A DNA stretch of 64,000 nt from Herbihabitans rhizosphaerae. Lineage in GTDB: Bacteria; Actinomycetota; Actinomycetes; Mycobacteriales; Pseudonocardiaceae. Position numbers and translations under genes: made by a program. This document shows positions 27,947 to 37,763 of this stretch, piece by piece (within the stretch, counting starts at the first letter, position 1; each line of letters opens with the position of its first letter). The notes beneath the pieces are model-generated. The model was not told where the DNA came from, ran no database searches, and saw nothing but the letters and a program-made list of their open reading frames with translations. Where the stretch lies: the NCBI RefSeq assembly GCF_004216555.1, contig NZ_SGWQ01000010.1:62001-126000 (forward strand), in the 5' to 3' direction.

Positions 27947-29180
27947 GTGTTGGTAATAGGTGAGGAAATGTCTTGGGACGCGGTTCTTGAAACCGCGCCT
28001 CGGGTGTTTGGCGAGCCTGAGTTTGATTGGTCGGATGGGCCGTTTTCGCCGGATGAGGCGAGTACGGTGGCGGAGTTGGAGATTGTTGAGCGGGATAAGG
28101 CTGCGTTGTGTGCTGATGAGGTTCGGCTGCTGGCTCGGTACGACCAGTTGCGTGGTGGGGTTGAGAATGTGTCTGAGGAGATTGGGCAGGCGTTGAAGTG
28201 GGCGCCGGGGCATGCTTCGCATCAGGTGGTGATGGCTGAGGCGTTGGTGGCTCGGCTGCCGGCGACGTTGGCCGCGTTGGGGCGGGGTGTGATTGATTGG
28301 GCGAAGGCTCGGGCGATGTATGAGGTCACGCGCCCGTTGTCCGACGAGCACGCCGCGCAGGTGGAAGCGGCTGTGTTGGCGGATGCGCCGCGTTACTACA
28401 AGAACTTTCGGGACAAGGTCAACCAGTGGGTGAAGAAGGTCGACCCTGACGGTGCGGAACAGCGTCGGCTGGTGCGTCGCAAGGATCGGTGTGTCACCTT
28501 CAAGGTGGAGGATGACGGGGAGGCTTTCCTTGGTATTCGGGGGCCGGTGGAGCAGTTGTATCCGGCGTATGTGCGGATCGACCAGCACGCGCGTCGGTTG
28601 AAGCAGCAGGGTGACGCGCGCAGCCTGGATAATTTGCGGTTCGATGTCGCGATGGATCACTTGTGCGGGGAGAATCAGTCGCATATCAAGACGATTGTGT
28701 GGGTGACCGTGCCGCACACCACGCTGTTGGGTGTGGATGACAAGCCGGGTGAGCTATTCGGCGTCGATACGCTGCCCGCGCAAGTCGTGCGGGAGTTGGC
28801 GGCCGATCAGAAATCGACGTGGCGGCGAATTCTCTATGATCCGGCGACCGGGATGATCACTGATGTGGGGGCGGAAGCGGTATCCGCCGGCGGCGATGGC
28901 CGAGAATGTGCGATTGCGGTTCCGCAGATGTACACATCCCGGGTGTGACAGGCCGGCCACACGGTGCCAGATCGATCACACCCTCCGGCACGCCGACCAT
29001 GGCCGCACCTGTTTGTGCAATCTGAACCCGCGCTGCGAGCGGCACAACCTGTGCAAGGAGAAGCCTGGCTGGCAGGTCGAACAACCCGAACCCGATGTGG
29101 TGATCACCCGCAGCCCACTCGGGCATGAGGCAACCGTGCGCGCGGAGCCGATCGCCGATCCCGACCCACCACCCTTCTAG
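27947..29180 (+). pseudogene. DUF222/13E12-type HNH endonuclease, frameshifted
   Basis: The first part (27947-28948) encodes the DUF222 domain of 13E12-repeat proteins. The second part (from about 28868 in the next frame to 29180) encodes the HNH nuclease end, with CTHPGCDRPATRCQIDH, then CNLNPRCERHNLC. The reading frame shifts at a run of five G at 28867-28871; removing one G restores a continuous protein of about 410 residues. The sequence is visibly less GC-biased at third positions than its neighbours. ATG 27968 is an alternative start. Either a real inactivating insertion, slippage expression, or a sequencing error. Confidence 0.85.
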
Positions 29181-29593
29181 CCGCTACTCCGTTCAGGTGG
29201 GCGGCGTAACGACGCGCCCTACACGCTGACCAATCCTCGCGCGAGACGAGTCGATCTCGTCTGATCGCTGAGGAAATCGCATGGAGGTACAGGGCAGGCG
29301 CCGTGCTGTCGCACGCGTGGGCACACACCGGTCGCCGAGTGCGCAACCCGAACTTCGGGCCAGGTTGCCGGACGGCGCATACGACTGGGCGGTGCGGGGC
29401 GAGGACCGGACCGACGCGTCGTCGTGGAGCCCGACGTGCCGGATCGCCGTCGACTCGACGAAGCCACCAACAGGTTCTCGAGGTGACGCCCTGACCGTCC
29501 ACTGTGGATCGTCCATAGTGGACACTTGAGATGTGTGTCGAACTGCTTGTGTTCCGGCGGTGCGGCTCGTAATGGCGGGCTAGGGTTCCGCGC
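29181..29593. other. Gene-free stretch
   Basis: About 410 bp between the HNH gene and a membrane protein. Short open frames exist on both strands, but none has a ribosome site or recognisable sequence. The only structure seen is the hairpin at 29497-29523. The promoter of the downstream gene probably lies near its right end. Confidence 0.6.
29497..29523. repeat. Hairpin containing the TCCACTGTGGA palindrome
   Basis: GTCCACTGTGGA and TCCATAGTGGAC form a 12-bp stem with one mismatch around TCG, 70 bp before the start of the membrane protein gene. Possibly an operator or a transcript end. Confidence 0.6.
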
Positions 29594-30976
29594 ATGTCGC
29601 TACCGGAGTACCCAACCATCACGCGTGACACCTCGGGGTCGCGTTCGACCACCGTGCTCGTGTGGTGCGCGGCGGCCAGCGTCGCGCTGCTGTTCACCAA
29701 GGCCAGCAACCTGTTCGAGATCGTCCCGCTGACCGCGCGAATGGGTGCCACGCTCACCGAGAGCTTCGCGACCTACGCCGTACTCGCCGCTCCGGCGATC
29801 GCGCTGGTCGTGTGGCAGCTCACCCCGAGGCGTGGCTGGCCGTGGCTACTACTCGCCGGCGCCGTGCTGGCCGCGCCCGCCTCGTTGATGCAGGTGTGGC
29901 ACGCCCTGTACGCCGACTGGATGGACGACATCCTGATCATCGCGACCGGCGCCGCTCCGGCGTTCACGGTCGCCGGCCTGTGCGGGGCGGCCACGGTGCT
30001 GTGGCAGGCCGGCAACCGCGCGGCCGGCGGCACACTGGTCGGCGCGACACTGGTAGTGCAACTCGTCGCGCCGGTGGTGCTGATGAGCGGGGGCTTCGAC
30101 GCGCGCGAGACGATCGCCATCGTCGGTCTGGTGCTCGTGGTGCCCGCGATCGTGGGCGCGGCCATCACCGTGTCGGCGTCGACCGTCATCCCGTCGAGCG
30201 TGCCCGTCCGACCCGACCTGCGCACCACGATTGCCGGCGCGGTGGCAGCCGTGACTCCGGCGCTGTTCCCGATTCTGCAGCCGAGCCGGCAGGAGATGCG
30301 GAGCAACCCGGACACGATCAGCGACTACTTCCTCTACTGCGGCCTGATCGCGCTGGTGATCGCGATCGCGGCGGGCATGGCCGCCGGCCTGCTCAACCTG
30401 CTCGCCTCCGCCGCACTCGGCCTGCTACTCGGGGCGTTCGGCATGATGATCATGCCGTCGGTCGAGGTGCTCAGGGAATTCGCCGTGGTCGCGATCATCG
30501 CGGCGATCGGCAGCGTGGTGATCGGCGTGCTGGTCGCGCAGTCCCGCTGGCGATTCCAGATCGGCATGGGCGGCCTCGCCCTCGTCGTGGTGGGCCTGTT
30601 CGTGTTCTTCCTGATGGTCAACAGCGACGACGTGCGGTCTTACCGCGACTTCCTGGACGGTGCCACGCCGGTTCTCGTGGTGATCGGCGTGATCGCCGCG
30701 CTGTCCACGGTGACCTCGGTCGGGTCGGTCGTGGCACGGCGGTCCGACACACCGGCGATCGTGGTCGGACTCACCGTGCCGTTCACCGTCGCGGTGATCG
30801 GGCTCATCACCTGGCTGATGCTGACCGCGCCGGACGACAAGGCACCGCTGACGAACATGCTCCCGGCGTCGGCCGCCGGTGTGCTGATCGCCGGCGTACT
30901 CGTCGCGATGATCGTCAACCGGTACGGCGAGTCACAGCGGACCGATCACCGGCCGGGCAGCGACACGATCTTGTAG
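29594..30976 (+). CDS. Polytopic membrane protein of unknown function
   Basis: 460 residues with about 12 hydrophobic segments spread evenly (first near residues 22-38, last near 430-450) and short polar loops. No family was recognised. ATG 29594 is at the natural beginning. It ends tail-to-tail with the cyclophilin gene, the two overlapping by 31 nt. Confidence 0.75.
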   Translation: MSLPEYPTITRDTSGSRSTTVLVWCAAASVALLFTKASNLFEIVPLTARMGATLTESFATYAVLAAPAIALVVWQLTPRRGWPWLLLAGAVLAAPASLMQVWHALYADWMDDILIIATGAAPAFTVAGLCGAATVLWQAGNRAAGGTLVGATLVVQLVAPVVLMSGGFDARETIAIVGLVLVVPAIVGAAITVSASTVIPSSVPVRPDLRTTIAGAVAAVTPALFPILQPSRQEMRSNPDTISDYFLYCGLIALVIAIAAGMAAGLLNLLASAALGLLLGAFGMMIMPSVEVLREFAVVAIIAAIGSVVIGVLVAQSRWRFQIGMGGLALVVVGLFVFFLMVNSDDVRSYRDFLDGATPVLVVIGVIAALSTVTSVGSVVARRSDTPAIVVGLTVPFTVAVIGLITWLMLTAPDDKAPLTNMLPASAAGVLIAGVLVAMIVNRYGESQRTDHRPGSDTIL

Positions 30977-31611
30977 ATCCGCACCGGCTTGGCGGGCGCG
31001 CCATCCTGCGACCCCGGCGGGCTGATGCCGGCGGCCACGATCCGGTCGAGCGTGTCCATGCCGTGCGTGACCCGGCCGAGCACGGTGTAGTTCGGCTTGA
31101 TGTTCGCGTGCGAGTGCACGATGAAGAACTCGCTGCCGTTGGTGCCCGGCCCCTGGTTGCCCATCGCGACCGTGCCGCGCGGGTAGGTCTCCTTGCCGGT
31201 CACCTCGTCGTCGAACTTGTAGCCGGGCCCGCCCTCCTCGGCGCGGTAGATGTCACCGCACTGGAGCACGCCGAGCCGGGCGGAGTTGGTCAGCCGCCAG
31301 CACTGCGAGTCGTCGTAGAAGTCGTTGCGAGCCAGGTGCGCGAAGTTGTGCACCGCGCACGGCGCGTTGTCCCGGTTCATCACCATGACGACGGCGCCGT
31401 GGTTGGTGAACATCAGGATCCGCACGTCGCCGTGCGACTTGGCCTTGGCGCGAGGCGGGTCGACGGGCCGCGCCGCCGGGTTCTCCGGGGTCGGCGTGAA
31501 CGTGCAGTGCACCGGCTTGTGGCCGGGAGCGGCCTGTGCGGGAGCCGCACAGAGTGTCGCCGTACCGAGCATGACGGCGGCGGCGATGGCGATCCGGGAC
31601 ATCGTTGTCAT
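30946..31611 (-). CDS. Secreted cyclophilin-type peptidyl-prolyl isomerase
   Basis: 221 residues. The signal peptide (RIAIAAAVMLGTATLCAAPAQA, cleavage near residue 28) is followed by a cyclophilin domain: VMVMNRDNAPCAVHNFAHLA at its start, GTVAMGNQGPGTNGSEFF for the substrate groove and NYTVLGRVTHGMDTLD near the end. The canonical catalytic FHR segment is changed (FYDDSQCWR), so activity may be weak. ATG 31611 was chosen because it starts the signal peptide. Confidence 0.85.
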   Translation of the reverse strand: MTTMSRIAIAAAVMLGTATLCAAPAQAAPGHKPVHCTFTPTPENPAARPVDPPRAKAKSHGDVRILMFTNHGAVVMVMNRDNAPCAVHNFAHLARNDFYDDSQCWRLTNSARLGVLQCGDIYRAEEGGPGYKFDDEVTGKETYPRGTVAMGNQGPGTNGSEFFIVHSHANIKPNYTVLGRVTHGMDTLDRIVAAGISPPGSQDGAPAKPVRIYKIVSLPGR

Positions 31612-31693
31612 GCGGTCAACGTAGCGCCTGCCGACCCGGTGATCGAGTCCCTTCGCTTGTCCGGACAGTCGAAGAACAGTAGCGTTCACAAAT

Positions 31694-32827
31694 GTGTTCA
31701 GACAATCGACGAAGCGGGTGGCCTTCGCCGCCACCGCGATCGCGGTGGCCACAGTGGCCGCCATCGTGCCGTGGTCCGCGCAGGCGGACGGTCGGGCCGA
31801 CGATCACAGCGACACACTGCGTGTCCTCATCGGTCACCATAACCACGCCGGCCCTGGCGCGGTGGTGGTCGCGGGCAACGGCGCCGGCCCGTGGCACCTG
31901 TGGGCCGGAGCAGGCAACGTGCCCCAGAACAAGCCGATCGGCCCCGCCGACCGGATCCGGATCGCGAGCCAGACCAAGACGATGACCGCGGCGATCGTGC
32001 TGCAACTGGTCGGCGAGGGCAAGATCGACCTGGACTCGCCGATCGAGCGGTATCTGCCCGGCCTCGTCCAGGGCAACGGCTACGACGGCAACAAGATCAG
32101 CGTCCGGCAGATCCTCCAGCAGACCGCGGGGCTCGCCGAGTTCGTCAAGGGCGGCGACAGCATCAACCGCACCTACACGCTGGAGCAGCTCGTCCGCGCC
32201 GGCCTGAGCAACCCGCCGGCGTTCGCACCCGGCACGAGCTGGGGCTACTCGAACACCAACTACGCGGTCGCCGGGATGCTCGTCGAGCGGATCACCGGCA
32301 CGTCGGTCAACGCGGCGATCGCGGATCGAATCACCGTGCCGCTCGGCCTCTCCCAGACCCGGCTGCCCGCACCGGGCGACCACACGATCGGCGCACCCGC
32401 CACGCACGGCTACTCGGGCTTCCAGAACGGCTCGATCTTCTTCTGGCAGGACGTATCCAACAGCTTCGAGCCGTCCTACCTGTCCAGCGCCGGCGGGGTC
32501 GTGTCGACTCCGGAGGACATGGCGAAGTTCGTCAGCGCGCTGGTGGCCGGCAAGGTCGTGCCGCAGGCGCAGCTCGCCGAGATGCGCAAGATCGTGCCGA
32601 CCCCGTACTGGGACGGCTACGGGCTGGGCCTGACTCGCCTGGAATTGCCCTGCGGCGGCGAGGCGTGGGGCCACTACGGCGACTGGCTCGGCTACTCCTC
32701 GGGCACGATGGCCACCGCCGACGGACGCTACGCGTCGATGGTGACCAACACTCGGGTCGCGACCGCGCTGCCCGAGGGTTCGACGCGTGACAACGTGTTG
32801 GAATCCGCGCTCTGCGGCAGCGGGTGA
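31694..32827 (+). CDS. Secreted serine hydrolase, beta-lactamase/DD-peptidase fold
   Basis: 377 residues. The signal peptide ends near AQA (residue 31). The three active-site motifs of the class C-like penicillin-binding fold are present: SQTK (SxxK), YSN (YxN) and HYG (HxG). Homologues act as D-alanyl-D-alanine carboxypeptidases or esterases outside the cell. The start is GTG 31694; an ATG two bases upstream is in another frame. Divergent from the cyclophilin, 82 bp apart. Confidence 0.88.
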   Translation: MFRQSTKRVAFAATAIAVATVAAIVPWSAQADGRADDHSDTLRVLIGHHNHAGPGAVVVAGNGAGPWHLWAGAGNVPQNKPIGPADRIRIASQTKTMTAAIVLQLVGEGKIDLDSPIERYLPGLVQGNGYDGNKISVRQILQQTAGLAEFVKGGDSINRTYTLEQLVRAGLSNPPAFAPGTSWGYSNTNYAVAGMLVERITGTSVNAAIADRITVPLGLSQTRLPAPGDHTIGAPATHGYSGFQNGSIFFWQDVSNSFEPSYLSSAGGVVSTPEDMAKFVSALVAGKVVPQAQLAEMRKIVPTPYWDGYGLGLTRLELPCGGEAWGHYGDWLGYSSGTMATADGRYASMVTNTRVATALPEGSTRDNVLESALCGSG

Positions 32828-32841
32828 CACCTGTCTCACCC

Positions 32842-32871
32842 GGCCCCGAGCGCTCCGAGGCGCTCGGGGCC
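32842..32871 (+). terminator. Hairpin after the serine hydrolase
   Basis: GGCCCCGAGCG pairs with CGCTCGGGGCC over 11 bp with an 8-nt loop, 14 nt beyond the stop. It has no T tract but fits actinobacterial I-shaped terminators. It lies only 30 nt before the lpd start. Confidence 0.75.
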
Positions 32872-32901
32872 ACGGCCTGTTCGTCCCATATCGTGTGTCC
32901 C

Positions 32902-34302
32902 ATGAGCACACACTTTGACGTCGTGGTCCTCGGCGCCGGGCCAGGCGGCTATGTCGCCGCGATCCGGGCGGCACAGCTCGGTCTGTCGGCCGCGATCGTG
33001 GAGACCCAGTACTGGGGCGGGGTCTGCCTCAACGTCGGGTGCATCCCGTCCAAGGCCCTGCTGCGCAACGCCGAACTCGCGCACATCTTCAACCACGAGG
33101 CGAAGACGTTCGGCATCCAGGCCAACGGGGGAGTGACCTTCGACTACGGCGCGGCGTTCACCCGCAGCCGGCAGGTCGCCGAGGGGCGCGTCAAGGGCGT
33201 GCACTACCTGATGAAGAAGAACAAGATCGCGCAGTACGAGGGCTGGGGCAGCTTCACCGACGCGAACACGCTGCGGGTGAAGCTGAACGACGGCGGCTCG
33301 GAGACGATCACCTTCGGCAACGCGATCATCGCGGCGGGCGCGACCACGAAGTTGTTGCCCGGCACCAAGTTGAGCGAGCGCGTGGTCACCTACGAGGAGC
33401 AGATCCTCTCCGACGAGCTGCCGGACAGCATCGTGATCGCCGGCGCCGGCGCGATCGGCGTCGAGTTCGCCTACGTGCTGCACAACTACGGCGTGCAGGT
33501 GACCATCGTCGAGTTCCTGGACCGGATGGTGCCGCTGGAGGACGCCGAGGTGTCCAAGGAACTGGCCCGCCAGTACCGCAAGCTCGGCATCGACGTGCTC
33601 ACCTCCACCAAGGTGGAGTCGATCGACGACAGCGGCGACAAGGTCACGGTGACCGTGTCGAAGAACGGCCAGCAGCAGACCATCGAGACCGACAAGGTGT
33701 TGCAGGCCATCGGGTTCCAGCCGCGGGTGGAGGGCTACGGCCTGGAGAACACCGGCGTGAAGCTGACCGAGCGCGGCGCGATCGACATCGACGGCCGGTG
33801 CCGCACGAGCGTGCCGAGCATCTACGCGATCGGCGACGTCACGGCGAAGCTGATGCTGGCGCACGCCGCCGAGTCGATGGGCGTGATCGCGGCGGAGACC
33901 ATCGCGGGTGCGGAGACCATGGAGCTGGACTACGCGATGATCCCGCGCGCGACGTACTGCCAGCCCCAGGTGGCCAGCTTCGGCTACACCGAGGAGCAGG
34001 CGCGCGAGCGCGGCTACGACGTGAAGGTGGCCAAGTTCCCGTTCACCGCGAACGGCAAGTCGCACGGTCTCGGCGACCCGACCGGATTCGTGAAGCTGAT
34101 CAGCGACGCGAAGTACGGCGAGCTGATCGGGGGTCACCTGATCGGGCCCGAGGTGACCGAACTGCTGCCCGAGCTCACCCTGGCCCAGCAGTGGGACCTG
34201 ACCGTGCACGAGGTCGCGCGCAACGTGCACGCGCACCCGACCCTCGGCGAGGCGGTCAAGGAAGCGATCCACGGCCTGGCCGGCCACATGATCAACTTCT
34301 GA
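32902..34302 (+). CDS. lpd: Dihydrolipoyl dehydrogenase
   Basis: E3 flavoenzyme that reoxidises dihydrolipoamide of 2-oxoacid dehydrogenase complexes; in mycobacteria it also serves the peroxynitrite reductase system. FAD motif [12 protein letters not shown] is at residues 9-20, and the redox-active disulfide CLNVGC gives Cys42/Cys47. NAD motif [17 protein letters not shown] and the C-terminal His-Glu pair (HAHPTLGE) are present. 466 residues matches mycobacterial LpdC closely. ATG 32902 is chosen on homology; no clear ribosome site precedes it, so the message may be leaderless. Confidence 0.95.
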   Translation: MSTHFDVVVLGAGPGGYVAAIRAAQLGLSAAIVETQYWGGVCLNVGCIPSKALLRNAELAHIFNHEAKTFGIQANGGVTFDYGAAFTRSRQVAEGRVKGVHYLMKKNKIAQYEGWGSFTDANTLRVKLNDGGSETITFGNAIIAAGATTKLLPGTKLSERVVTYEEQILSDELPDSIVIAGAGAIGVEFAYVLHNYGVQVTIVEFLDRMVPLEDAEVSKELARQYRKLGIDVLTSTKVESIDDSGDKVTVTVSKNGQQQTIETDKVLQAIGFQPRVEGYGLENTGVKLTERGAIDIDGRCRTSVPSIYAIGDVTAKLMLAHAAESMGVIAAETIAGAETMELDYAMIPRATYCQPQVASFGYTEEQARERGYDVKVAKFPFTANGKSHGLGDPTGFVKLISDAKYGELIGGHLIGPEVTELLPELTLAQQWDLTVHEVARNVHAHPTLGEAVKEAIHGLAGHMINF

Positions 34303-34304
34303 CG

Positions 34305-34658
34305 ATGGCACGCGTACTGGTGATCGGGCTGGATCCCGCCAAGATCGAGGGCTGGGATCCGGCGCCCGTCCAGGCGGCGATCGCCCGAGGTCAGGCCCGG
34401 TTCGACGATCTCGGCATCGAGTCCGACATGTGCCTCGTGGTGCCCGACGAGAACCCGGAAGCGGTGATCGTCGAGGCGCTGACCAGTGCCGAGTACGCCT
34501 GCGTGGTGATCGGCGGCGGCATCCGCAAGCACGAGCCGCTGCTCGAACTGTTCGAGAAGGTGGTGAACCTGGTCCGGCGGCACGCGCCCGGCGCGGCCAT
34601 CGCCTTCAACAGCGGCCCCGAGGACACCGCCGACGCGGCTCAGCGCTGGTTGAGCTAG
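34305..34658 (+). CDS. Small conserved hypothetical protein
   Basis: 117 residues, beginning MARVLVIGLDPAKIEGWD and including CVVIGGGIRKHEPLLELFE. The alternating hydrophobic strands suggest a small alpha/beta (Rossmann- or flavodoxin-like) fold. No cofactor motif is evident and the family was not identified. It starts 2 nt after the lpd stop, so it is co-translated, but its codons and composition match housekeeping genes rather than a shadow frame. Confidence 0.7.
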   Translation: MARVLVIGLDPAKIEGWDPAPVQAAIARGQARFDDLGIESDMCLVVPDENPEAVIVEALTSAEYACVVIGGGIRKHEPLLELFEKVVNLVRRHAPGAAIAFNSGPEDTADAAQRWLS

Positions 34659-34771
34659 GACTACAGGGCCTTTCCGGCAAATCGTGAGCCACGCTAACGG
34701 GTCGAGCCCGCTGAACCTTTTAGCCGCGCTAACGGGTTCAGCGGGCTCGACCCGGTTGTAGCCCTGTCGTA
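34659..34771. repeat. 113-bp palindromic intergenic repeat, copy 2
   Basis: Same structure as the copy at 13076-13188 (outer arms with CTACAGGG/CCCTGT, inner perfect 19-bp stem). It occupies exactly the space between the stop codon ending at 34658 and the opposing stop beginning at 34772. Such a fit suggests it provides both terminators or targets stop-codon junctions. Confidence 0.85.
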
Positions 34772-35266
34772 CTAAACGGGCGGCAGGGCGAGCCAGTCCT
34801 GCCAGGTGATGTCGCGGCCCAGGTAGCGGGCCTTCTGGAAGGGCCAGTCGGCGGCGATCCATTGCGGCACCAGCGCGTCGAGCGCGCGTTCGACCTCGCC
34901 GCCGACCAGGTCGTCCACCACCCACCAGGCGATCTCGCCGTCCGAGCCGGTGCGCTCGGGCGGGTCGATGTAGACGCAGCCGAGGATCGCCGTCTCCGCC
35001 TCGTCCAGCAGTGCGTAGTTGAACGACTCGTGCGCGGCGATCTCCTTCTCGTGCCGCAGCAGGTCGATCCGGTCCTCTTCGTAGGTCATCGTCGCCGTCG
35101 GCCAACCCCAGGCCGGGCCGAAGATCTCCCACAGGCGCTCCCGCGAGCCCATCACGGCGGGGTAGTCGATCGCGGTGTCCGCCTCCCGGATCGGCCGCAG
35201 GTGCAGCGCGGTTCCGGGCACCGGGACGTGCACGGGGTGGACGAAGTCGTCAGGCAGCCAGCTCAT
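34772..35266 (-). CDS. GNAT-family N-acetyltransferase-like protein
   Basis: 164 residues. ALHLRPIREADTAIDYPAV, AILGCVYIDPPE and EIAWWVVDDLVGGEVERALDA follow the order of GNAT strands, but the classical acetyl-CoA loop (Q/RxxGxG/A) is weak, so substrate and activity are uncertain. ATG 35266 begins the folded region; the longer open frame upstream is low-complexity and not credible. Confidence 0.75.
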   Translation of the reverse strand: MSWLPDDFVHPVHVPVPGTALHLRPIREADTAIDYPAVMGSRERLWEIFGPAWGWPTATMTYEEDRIDLLRHEKEIAAHESFNYALLDEAETAILGCVYIDPPERTGSDGEIAWWVVDDLVGGEVERALDALVPQWIAADWPFQKARYLGRDITWQDWLALPPV

Positions 35267-35294
35267 GCGGCCGAGACTACGTCCGCCCTCGGCG

Positions 35295-36581
35295 TCACCG
35301 GGGCGCGTGCTTGGCTTCGTCCAGCTTCTCCTGGTTGTACTGGTAGTCGATGGAGTCCGCGTACGCCTTCTTGCTCCACTGGTCGAAGCCCTCGCTGAAC
35401 TGAATGTCCCCGGTGACCGCGCCGACGATCCCGCCGATGATCCCGCCGACCGGGCCGTACTCCCTGTTCCCCTCGGCGGCACCCGCGGTGCTTCCGACCG
35501 CGGCTCCGACGTAACCCATGCCCACCATGCCGATGCTGCGGATCACTCCGGCTTCGATCGTCTGCTTGCCTCTGGCGACGTTGTACAGCTCGTCGCCGAC
35601 GGTCAGGATGTCGCCGATGATCGGGACCGCCTTGCCGCCGATCGCCGGCGCCGCGAACCGGGCGTCGGACGGCACCGTGGCCCGAGGCCGCCCCGGTCCT
35701 TCGTAGTCGGCGAATCCCGGTGGCACCGCCTGGGTCGTGACCCCGGACGGCAGCCCCCGCTCCAGCTGTCGCACGAGCCAGAGCATCATGTCGCGGTTCG
35801 CGCCGGAGGTCTTGGCCATCTTGTCGAAGTACGGCCCCAGCTTCGAGGTCGAGACGGATTTCGCCGAGGCGATCTCCGTGTACGTCCTCGCCTCGATGTC
35901 CAGGTCGTTCAACACCGTGACTACGCGCCGCCGCGCCGTGTTGTGGTGGTCGATGCCCTTGAGCACCTTCTGCGCCGCGGTCCCGCCGACCTGCCAGTTG
36001 TCCAGGTTGAATTCCTTCCGCGGGGCCAGATCGCCCTGCAGGTTCGCGTGTGCCTCGTCCTCTTTCTTCCTGGCGCTCTTCACGATGTCACTGCACTCGT
36101 TGAACACCTTGACCCGCTCGTTGAACACGTCGACCCTGGCGTCGTAGGCCTTGACCCCCTGGTCGTACGCGGCCCGGTTGTCGGGGGCGAAGTCGTCTGG
36201 CTTCTTCGGCGGCGAGCCGACCATCGCCGCGTGGTCGGGCGGCACGATGGTGAAGTCGGTGACGGTCAGCCCGCCGGCCCGTGCCTTCGCCAGCGCCTCG
36301 TTCATGGTCTTGACCACGATGTCGATCGAGTCCGCGAAGTCCGTCATTCCCCTCGCGTACAACTCGCAGGTCAACGCGAGGTCGTCGCAGTTGTCGCGGG
36401 GGCCGCGCATGACGTCGATGAACCTCTGCTGCGCCGGTCCCCACCAACCCGCGCTTGCCGTCTGCCTACTGCCCTGGGCGGCGTTCCCGGCCTCGTGCGC
36501 ACCCTTGCCGAGCGCCGCGAAGTCGGCCGCCACCTGCCTGCACCCACCGATATCGCAGACCACCATGGTGTTGATGCTCAT
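35295..36581 (-). CDS. WXG-like, probable type VII-exported protein
   Basis: 428 residues. The N-terminal 110 residues look like a WXG100-type helical hairpin (ASAGWWGPAQQRFIDVM carries the W-x-G turn). Helical, charged middle sequence follows, then a glycine-rich C-terminal zipper (VGMGYVGAAVGSTAGAAEG, GGIIGGIVGAVTG) of the kind found in membrane-inserting or toxin-like proteins. The ATG overlaps the upstream stop (TGATG). No toxin catalytic motif is visible. Function is inferred from architecture and context. Confidence 0.65.
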   Translation of the reverse strand: MSINTMVVCDIGGCRQVAADFAALGKGAHEAGNAAQGSRQTASAGWWGPAQQRFIDVMRGPRDNCDDLALTCELYARGMTDFADSIDIVVKTMNEALAKARAGGLTVTDFTIVPPDHAAMVGSPPKKPDDFAPDNRAAYDQGVKAYDARVDVFNERVKVFNECSDIVKSARKKEDEAHANLQGDLAPRKEFNLDNWQVGGTAAQKVLKGIDHHNTARRRVVTVLNDLDIEARTYTEIASAKSVSTSKLGPYFDKMAKTSGANRDMMLWLVRQLERGLPSGVTTQAVPPGFADYEGPGRPRATVPSDARFAAPAIGGKAVPIIGDILTVGDELYNVARGKQTIEAGVIRSIGMVGMGYVGAAVGSTAGAAEGNREYGPVGGIIGGIVGAVTGDIQFSEGFDQWSKKAYADSIDYQYNQEKLDEAKHAPR

Positions 36582-36952
36582 CAGTTGGGCCACTTCCGGC
36601 CGGGCAGGTAGTTGCCCCGCTCCGGCGCGTCCCACAGACCACCCGGGTCAGAGGCCTCGCCCGACGGCAACTCCCGCAGGCGCATGTTCCCCGCCTGAGT
36701 GTTCTCGATCTCGCCGTAGCTCCCGAACGTGTAGTTGATCTTGCTGGCGTTGTCCTCGAGCACCTCCGCCAGGACCACACGCGCGGTGTTGACCAATCGC
36801 ACCGCCGCACCGACCTGCGCGGAAGACTGCCCCGCGAAGGCGACACAGGGCTGCTGCGCACCCATCGCGTGGTCCAGCGACCTGGCGGCACCCTTGAGCT
36901 GCTCGGCGATCCCCGGCAGCACTCCCGGGTCGAATCCGTATCCGTCGGGCAT
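36581..36952 (-). CDS. Small ESX/WXG100-like partner protein
   Basis: 123 residues, mainly helical (GVLPGIAEQLKGAARSLDHAM and VGAAVRLVNTARVVLAEVLED), with a polar C-terminal tail. Size, helix pattern and coupling to the downstream WXG-like gene suggest a secretion partner or chaperone. GAGGAG lies upstream of the ATG. The second gene of a three-gene unit. Confidence 0.62.
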   Translation of the reverse strand: MPDGYGFDPGVLPGIAEQLKGAARSLDHAMGAQQPCVAFAGQSSAQVGAAVRLVNTARVVLAEVLEDNASKINYTFGSYGEIENTQAGNMRLRELPSGEASDPGGLWDAPERGNYLPGRKWPN

Positions 36953-36966
36953 GTGTCCCACTCCTC

Positions 36967-37602
36967 TCAGCACACGTCGCGGTGGGCCCAGTCCACGACC
37001 GGCCCGCTGTATCTGAGTTCCTGGTCGAGCACCGCGTCGAACAGCACGCCGTGCGCGCCCGCCTCGGCTGTGACGGCGTCCAGGTCCTCGGGGTTCACGC
37101 GAATCGCCGCCTGATGCTCGCCGCAGCACGCGCGCAGATCCTCCAGTGAGCCGTACGCGAGCAGCATCGGCTCGCCCGGCCGCACGGCGTACAGCTCCAC
37201 CTGCGCGGCCCTGGCGCCGGGCACGACCGGCAGGGAGGGGATCCACGCCTCGGTCAGCGGGGGGACGTGCTCGGCGTAGGCGAGCGGCTCCATCTCCCGG
37301 ACGTCCTGCTCGGCGTAGCGCTCGCCCTCCGGGTGCCACGCGTCGATCGCGACCAGCACGGTCGCCTCCATCCTGGCGGGCAGCGCGGACAGCTCCTCCT
37401 TGCGCAGGCGCACCCACGGTTGGGCCGGCCCGCACGACTCCACCAGTTCCCGTGGATCGGAGTAGGCGAACAGCAGGACCTCGTGCCGGTCGGTGCGGCG
37501 TCCCTCCAGACCGCCGCCTCGCAGGCTCAGCACGAGCAACTCGTCGTCGCCGCGAAGGTCCTCCGCGGCGATCAGCGTGGCGCGCTCCAGCGGTGTCGGC
37601 AC
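36967..37602 (-). CDS. SAV_915/SseB-like family protein
   Basis: 211 residues in two similar halves, each with the pattern LFAYSDPRELVESCG or LLAYGSLEDLRACCG. This is the duplicated SseB-like fold of the actinobacterial SAV_915 family, often found with WXG/ESX-type genes. It lies 14 nt upstream of the small partner gene and is probably the first gene of the operon. The role is unknown. Confidence 0.7.
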   Translation of the reverse strand: MPTPLERATLIAAEDLRGDDELLVLSLRGGGLEGRRTDRHEVLLFAYSDPRELVESCGPAQPWVRLRKEELSALPARMEATVLVAIDAWHPEGERYAEQDVREMEPLAYAEHVPPLTEAWIPSLPVVPGARAAQVELYAVRPGEPMLLAYGSLEDLRACCGEHQAAIRVNPEDLDAVTAEAGAHGVLFDAVLDQELRYSGPVVDWAHRDVC

Positions 37603-37763
37603 GACCTGACGGTAACCACGGCCGGCTTCGTGGTGTGCCGTCCGAACAACCCTCAGGCGCGGCTCGATTCGGCCGAGAAAAATCTTCCGCCGATGTCGAT
37701 TAGTTCCGATCCGGTTCGACGTCTACATAGAAACGGAACTCCCACCGACCATCGGAGATCGCG

